From Boesenbergia rotunda (taxonomy: Eukaryota > Streptophyta > Magnoliopsida > Zingiberales > Zingiberaceae), in NCBI GenBank assembly GCA_024364735.1, contig JAGFNQ010005210.1:1-64000 (forward strand): a DNA stretch of 64,000 nucleotides, read 5' to 3'. Positions 58,382 through 64,000 of this stretch are shown piece after piece. Numbering within the stretch: the stretch's first letter is position 1; each line of letters starts with the position of its first letter. Under the pieces are notes generated by a model. The model was not told where the DNA came from and ran no database searches. It was given only the letters and a program-made list of their open reading frames with translations. The translations under genes were made by a program, and so were the position numbers.

Positions 58382-60196
58382 TGCAATAAATTTAGCTAAC
58401 AGTTCTAGCATACAAGTTGATCGATCAAGCCAAAAGTATAAATATGCGGCAATTATAAATATAATTCTTATTTCTAATTTCTCCTAGGTGGGAAAATGTT
58501 ATTGAAAAAAATCTAAAAATTTAAGCATATTAAAACAAATGAAAATGTTACTCTATGTGTTGTTGATTAGAAATAAAGTGCGTGTTTCAGTGTATCGTAA
58601 CAGAGAAGGCAAATGAGCATTTAGAGCACGAGCAAAAGAGATTAATAGATAAGTAAATGAGTTATTTTCAGCTTCTATCTCGAAATTTCTTATATAGGAC
58701 TCCTTTAGTCGACTGTAGCCTTCTCGATTGCTTGAATCAATGCTGACGTGGTTACAACTTTTATCTGTAAGATATCGTTAATGAATCTCTCGATCACCCA
58801 TACACTCTTCGGTCGCCTGGGCAGAGGTCAAACTTCATCTTGAGTGCCTTGCTTAGATTGCTAATAACATCATCTCCTAGTCACTTGGAAGCTGGTCTAG
58901 TCGCTCATATTCTCCGGTCGCATAGACCCAATACGGTTGCCTAGACCCTCTGAAATCTCTCCGTCGAGAGTTATCACCATTCAGTCACCCCCAAACTCTA
59001 TCCGATTTCCTTGAACCATCAATCATGATTCCCTATAATTGTTACATGTAATGAGTTGGATACAAAATATAAAATTACTCGTACTTATGTTGGATCTAGA
59101 TGTTCATCCTCCAGCTGACTAATCTAGACTAAGGGAGTGTTTGGGAGAGCTTCTGCTAGCTGCTTTTTAGCTTCTAGCCATGCAAAAGTGCTTTTGAGTG
59201 TTTGGGAATGTCAGATTCTGCTTTAACTTCTGCAACTTTTACTCAAAAGCTAGAAGCAACAATTTGATGCTTTTTTCTGCTTCTGCTTTTTTGCTTATGG
59301 TGTAGAATTAAAAGTTGACATTTATACCCTTAATAAATTTATTACTTTACATAATTACCATCCTATTTTTAAATAAAATCTTATATTTTTATATAATTTA
59401 TATTTTCAAAAAAATTTATACATATTTGTATAAATTTATATAAATTTTATTATTTTATTATTTTTTATATTTTTATTAACTTTATATTTTTTTTAAATAT
59501 ATATATTATTAAAAAAATAATTTTGATATAATATTTAAAATATAATATTAAATATATAAAATATTATAGATCATGTATCAAAATTATATTTAAATAATTG
59601 AAAAAAATTAATTTTGATAGTTTAAGGATATTATTGTCATTTAATTAAAAATTAAGCTTAAAAGTGATTATTCACCAAACACTCAAACTTTACCTTGTAT
59701 CAGCTTTTGACTTCTATTTCTAAACACTGTATGCTTTAGCTTCTTACTAACTTCAAGATAATCACTACAAGAATCACTTTTCAAGAAGTAAAAGCTCTCC
59801 CAAACACTCCCTAAGTTCCAAGTCACAACTCTCAGTTGCTTCCACTTAGATTTGTTTGTAAGCCTTCCGCTCCCAGCTGACTCCACCTAGACTTGATTCA
59901 CATAGCATCCAGCTAGGAATTTGTCTAACAAGTCTCAATCACTTGGATTTGATTCTCCTAGTACCGACTACGAATTTGTCTGCTTAGTCTCAACCAAGAC
60001 TTAGCTCATATCTAGCACTCAATTAGAATTTCAGATGTCTAAATCCACTAGGACTTAGTCACTGTCTAATTTACAACCAGGACTTTAACATCTGTCAAGT
60101 ATCCAACACTTGTAAATTTAACCTAACATGTTAGATCATAACTATTTTAAATTTAATCTTAATCATATATCAAAATTTTGAGTTAAATATTGTACA
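58382..60196 (-). repeat. Long direct repeat, probable 5' LTR of the 50-60 kb element
   Basis: Colinear with 50223-51376; on the minus strand it starts tgtacaat. The gag ATG follows only about 20 bp after the homology ends at 58382, with no primer-binding site. A deletion may have removed the LTR 3' end, primer site and leader. Confidence 0.6.
59133..59811. mobile_element. PIF/Harbinger (Tourist-like) MITE
   Basis: 679 bp, TSD taa (59130-59132 and 59812-59814), terminal inverted repeats gggagtgtttgggagagctt and, in reverse complement, gggagtgtttgggagagctt at the right end. The ggg...gtttgg start and 3-bp TWA target fit PIF/Harbinger. AT-rich interior, no transposase. The related direct repeat at 50223-51376 lacks it, giving an empty-site comparison. 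Confidence 0.9.
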
Positions 60197-62624
60197 CCCC
60201 AACTCAACAACCAGGCCTTCTGACTCAGCCTTCCCTGCTTGAAGTTCAATAGGTTAAGCCATCTCGATGCCAGATAAGTATGAATTTTCTAATTTAATAA
60301 TTTACAGAATCGATAAATTTTCATTTATACAATTTCTTCTCTTTCGATTCTTCTTTCTTGCGCTCATTCTAGCAGTGGATTTTGACCTATATATTTGTTG
60401 ACAGTTCAAGTTATTAAAGAGGGGACAATCTTCCCATAACTTCAATTGCACATTATGAATGCGAACAAATTCATTAAGCCACAAAGAAAGCAACTTATCT
60501 ATTCTTAGAGTGCCAAAATTCTCATTTGGTCCCACCGGCAACTATAGGTTAAAACAGAATTTGTGTTCGAGCTTGGATGTGCCAGCCTCTGTCACAGATA
60601 TCTTCCATAGCTTATGCATCATCCCCTGGCTCCATGTCCTGTCTTAATTGCCTTCTTGTGTGGCCATCTCTCTCCCAGCATACTCACTGTGATGGCGAAC
60701 CTATATTTCCTTGATACACAAAATCCGCTCTTTAAGACTTGTCCAATACTTCTGTCTGTCGGCAGCAGAAATGAGAAACAAAAAAAAAACTGTCTTTATC
60801 CCAAGCTAGTGGTGGCACTTCTTCTCACAGCAACAAGTTCCAATCATGAACTGACCTTTTTCTGGATGTGTATGAACTACAGTCCTTTTATCATCAGGAA
60901 ATCAGAATTAACGAGTTAAATTCCTTGGCATTTCAATTAATTCTTGGCCTCGTTCCATGTGAACTGAGCTCTCACGGTTATAACCGAAACTTGCAAATAA
61001 CAACACGCAGATTTTCTTCCCTGCATGGTGCAAGTGCAATGAACCAGGATCTTTGTTTTCAAACTGATTTCGACGACCACCAAATATGACAAGTACTTGA
61101 GGTATCTTTACCACCCATAATGTACTCTAATATTATCAATTTGACTCTTAATTTGTATCTATCGTAATTTATTAAATCACATAATTATTTTTATAATACT
61201 CAAAATGTATATTTATTAAAACACAGTACTTTCTATTATATCCTTCTTCATCAACCATCAATTATCATCAGACATTTAAGTGCATGAATCGATTTCTAAA
61301 TTACTGTACTCGAATTGCTTTGACTGACCAAACTGTACTCTAATAACAATCTACGGTGATTTATTGAATCACATAGTTAGATTCAAAATTAATATCTCTC
61401 CAACTTGTATATTTATCAAAATAGGACCATTATACAACTTTTAAATATCTTAAAATATAAGATGATTATGAGTGAATGAATTGAATAATGATTGGGAGAG
61501 TGAAAATGAGAGAGTGAAAATTATAGTGAATGATGTAGCACTTTGCATGCACGATTTCCGACGGATTCATCGTGCCTCCAGGATATAGTTTGATTCGGGA
61601 CGGCGGCCGAAGGCTGTCGATGATGTCCAAACGATAATCGGACGTATGTATGTAAAATGTCACGTCATGCAACATTATACTATATTATTCACTATGATTT
61701 TCATTCTTCAATTTTTACTCACCCTATCCTTGTTCGAATGAATTAATATCTGTTTAGTTTGTTGGTCGAGCACAAACTGTTCGCGCATATATATAATTGG
61801 AATGATTGGCGATACGAGTGGAACCAGTGGATCGACACTGGATCGAAAAGGCCGTCCTTTCAGTGTTGACCGAATCGAGGGGGAGATACGGGCGTGCCCC
61901 ACCGGGCCTGCCGTTGCAGCGTTACGCGGAGCGATGATTGACCGAGGTCGGAAGGTGTGGAATGGCAACCAAATTTAATTCGCTCCAGTTATGAGCCCCG
62001 GTACGACTGACCGACTGCCTGACCGACCGACCGCCGAGGCCCACGCCTGTCCCGCCACCAGACCCTCTCCTCTCCACCGTTTCCAACCGTCAAGCCATCT
62101 CACAACACGCGTAGCAAACTTGTAACGACCTTCCCTCCGTCGCCATTATATTGATCGAATCATATTGGAAGACACACAAATTCAAGTCGTTCACGTAATG
62201 AGAATTAGAATGATTATATCAGTCTCTTTCTCAACTTTTCGGCTGGAGCAGAGAACCTGAAACAGGCATCGGTCGGCTTACGGCTGAGAGCGACTGCATT
62301 CCTAACGGTGTTTAATCAGTGCTCAGCAATAGAAAAGTTAATTAGTTTGAGAGTCTACATCGTGTTCAAATGGAATGGTAAATTTGAGTTCGATCGTCAT
62401 CGGTAAATATTAACAATCTACTGATTTATTCACAAACATGGTGCAGATAGGCCATAAAAGAAGGCTACATCATGACTGCTGGGATATGAAACAAACACAG
62501 AAAGGAAGAAGAAGAAAGGAAGGGTGTGGAAGTGTTCCTGCGGGAACTCTTCGTCAAATCATAAATTAAACTCGCGGTGGATCGTCACTAAGAATGAATG
62601 ATCGATGTGCTGTACGGCAATCAG
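60197..62624. other. Intergenic region downstream of the bHLH gene
   Basis: Minus-strand open stretches at 60302-60541 and 60908-61114 have no recognised domain, though their base composition is less AT-rich than the surroundings; they could be remnants of an old gene. 61545-61640 and 61800-62110 are moderately GC-rich without a clear feature. The 3' untranslated region of the bHLH gene would lie near 62300-62624. Confidence 0.35.
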
Positions 62625-63302
62625 TCAATAATGATGCATGAATCCCTGTTCCTGGAGCTGGGGCATGGCGTGGATGCAGGGGTAGCTGATTCCGGCCAAC
62701 GGCAGCCCGTATGTGGCCGCCGGCAGCATCCCCTGGGTGACAGCAGCCCTCTCCAGGGATCGGACCTGGGTCTTCAAGTACTTGACGTACTGGATGGCCT
62801 CGTCGAGCATGGAGGCGGTGTCCATCTTGGTGCCGCCAGGGACCATGTGCTGCAGGATCCGCATCCGCTCGCTGATCCGCTCCCGTCGCAGCCGAGCCGC
62901 CACGCTCTGCGGGTCCTTGGACATCCTCACATTCCGCCGCTTCGCCGGCCGCACCGTCTCCGGGTCTGCCTGCTCCGGCTGCGCCGCCGCCACCCGGAAT
63001 ACCATCTCGCTCATCGAAAACCCTGCCCCGTCGCAAGACGCCGCAACAGGGCTGGTCGTGATCACCGGCGACGCCTCCGTACTCGCGTCGTATAAGCCGG
63101 GACCGTGGGGCGCGGCTGGAAACATGGGCGAGGCAGGGGAGGTGGGGGGAGAAGCGGCAGGGACAAGAGCCGGCTGCGGACGAGCTGCGGCGAGATACTG
63201 GCCGTCCGGGAGCAGGTGAAGTGATTCATCGGCCAATTGCAGCATCATGTTCATCCACTCCATATGGGTCTCAGGCGAAGCGACCAAGAACTCTACGTCC
63301 AT
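62625..63302 (-). CDS. HEC: HECATE-type bHLH transcription factor
   Basis: Intronless, 225 residues, nuclear regulator. The start ATG (63302-63300) gives MDVEFLVASPETH; the frame is open further upstream but has no other ATG before a TTG. A Pro/Ala-rich linker covers about residues 35-90. The clade-typical block SEMVFRVAAAQPE precedes KRRNVRMSKDPQSVAARLRR and the bHLH (about 121-185: basic 131-146, helix 1 to 152, loop with PGGTKMD, helix 2 161-185). The canonical His5 and Glu9 of the basic region are Q132 and A136, as in the HECATE/INDEHISCENT group, so DNA preference may be atypical. In Arabidopsis, HEC proteins act in gynoecium and meristem development and auxin/cytokinin responses; the role here is inferred from homology. 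Confidence 0.93.
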   Translation of the reverse strand: MDVEFLVASPETHMEWMNMMLQLADESLHLLPDGQYLAAARPQPALVPAASPPTSPASPMFPAAPHGPGLYDASTEASPVITTSPVAASCDGAGFSMSEMVFRVAAAQPEQADPETVRPAKRRNVRMSKDPQSVAARLRRERISERMRILQHMVPGGTKMDTASMLDEAIQYVKYLKTQVRSLERAAVTQGMLPAATYGLPLAGISYPCIHAMPQLQEQGFMHHY

Positions 63303-63413
63303 TTGCGAGATCGAGGAAGTGGCAGAAATGGAGAGGTATAACAAACAGTAAGCCAGCAATGTGGAATCGAATGTATTGAGCAGGTGAAGGGAGTAGCAAT
63401 CCAGTAGGGTGGG

Positions 63414-63422
63414 CTATTTATA
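63414..63422 (-). promoter_or_regulatory. TATA box of the bHLH gene
   Basis: tataaatag on the minus strand, 112 bp before the ATG, implying a leader of about 80 nt. A strong consensus match in the expected place. Confidence 0.75.
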
Positions 63423-63944
63423 GCAAGGAGGCAGCAACAGAATCTAATTCTACCGCAGCCTAAAATTGTAGTAACTAATGATTAACTTCTTCTTTTCTGT
63501 AATTATTAGGATAGAGAAGAATGGTGGCGGGCCGTGGCTCACTAAGAAATCATTAATGTTCATGGATTTTGTTTATCTATATGCTGCCAATGGCGTCGCT
63601 GCCCATTATTGGGTCCGACATGCTGTGCGCGAACATGGAATGATGTTAAGTAAGGAGGTTAAAAGAAGGCGCTGGTCCAAGTTTGTTCGGCACATGTCAC
63701 AATGACATCAATAGATGCTAGTTAATTTTAATTATTTACATAAAGAAAAGGTGAAATTATCTTGCAAGATGTATATAGCATGAAAAGGATGGAAGTGACT
63801 CTAATATGAGAGTTTTTAGTTTCGGGTTTTATGATTGTGAAATTGATTTATGTTGAATCATAGCAACTAAAGTGATGGAGATAATTTGTCGAAGATAAAT
63901 ATGCTAAATCTAAATTACTCAATTTAATTTCAACTTATCTGTTA
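63423..63944. other. Upstream region of the bHLH gene
   Basis: Presumed promoter of the bHLH gene. No conserved cis-element was confidently read, and the short plus-strand ORF at 63478-63705 has no recognised domain. Confidence 0.4.
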
Positions 63945-64000
63945 TGTTTCGGAAGGAATCGAAGCGGACGGCAAGTCATCAGAGTCCAGCCCACGAGGAC
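63945..64000 (-). repeat. Edge of a second copy of the pol-less element's LTR
   Basis: tgtttcggaaggaatcg and, further in, gcccacg match the reverse complement of the 3' LTR end at 25535-25590, with about one mismatch in five. The LTR therefore begins at 63945 in minus orientation and runs off the window. Confidence 0.8.

Noticed and set aside
60302..61114. Minus-strand pieces as exons of a host gene
   Set aside because: No recognisable domain, no convincing splice pairs and stops between the pieces; recorded only as a possible old remnant.
62566..63219. Long ORFs in other frames over the bHLH gene
   Set aside because: They overlap the well-supported HECATE-type frame and are by-products of its high GC content.

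Overview
The window is nuclear DNA of a flowering plant, probably a monocot; the repeat landscape resembles Zingiberales (ginger and banana relatives), but that placement is inference only. It is a transposon-rich intergenic tract with two clear host genes, both on the minus strand: ferredoxin-nitrite reductase (four exons, 16333-18498) and an intronless HECATE-type bHLH regulator (62625-63302). The host genes are independent: one is a plastid nitrogen-assimilation enzyme, the other a developmental transcription factor.

Layout. 1-2505: 3' part of a Ty3-gypsy LTR. 2563-2784: tRNA-type SINE with an 18-bp target-site duplication (TSD). 3438-11350: an old minus-strand gag relic split by a complete but disabled Ty1-copia element (3898-9843; 533-bp LTRs, TSD tccat). 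11886-12320: hAT-type MITE. About 13874-14865: short terminal-repeat retrotransposon (TRIM-like). 16333-18498: nitrite reductase. 19525-27596: very long palindrome with a Mutator-like end, whose left arm was hit by a pol-less LTR element (19631-25590, TSD gtcac) carrying an intron-containing antisense gene. 27597-32360: mostly featureless, plus one LTR-like block.

32430-45370: a minus-strand gypsy integrase relic broken by a solo LTR (33548-34642) and by a minus-strand copia element (34823-42433, TSD aagat); that copia is itself split by a 3.3-kb solo LTR (36559-39853, TSD atgtt). The gypsy relic abuts an RTE-type LINE remnant. 45975-48510: plus-strand copia relic hit by a second SINE (47504-47753). 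50223-60196: long direct repeats flank a gag relic and a plant-transposon ORF relic. The gag relic contains a TRIM element (54928-57863, TSD ggaaa), which contains a solo LTR (55145-57381, TSD caaag) carrying eleven hairpin-forming palindromes. One direct repeat holds a PIF/Harbinger-type MITE (59133-59811). 63945-64000: the edge of a second copy of the pol-less element.

Most insertions are dated relative to each other by matched TSDs and by reading frames or palindrome arms that become continuous across the insertion. I saw no tRNA or rRNA gene and no CRISPR. Exon boundaries and translations were read by eye; family names rest on recognised motifs, not on database searches.
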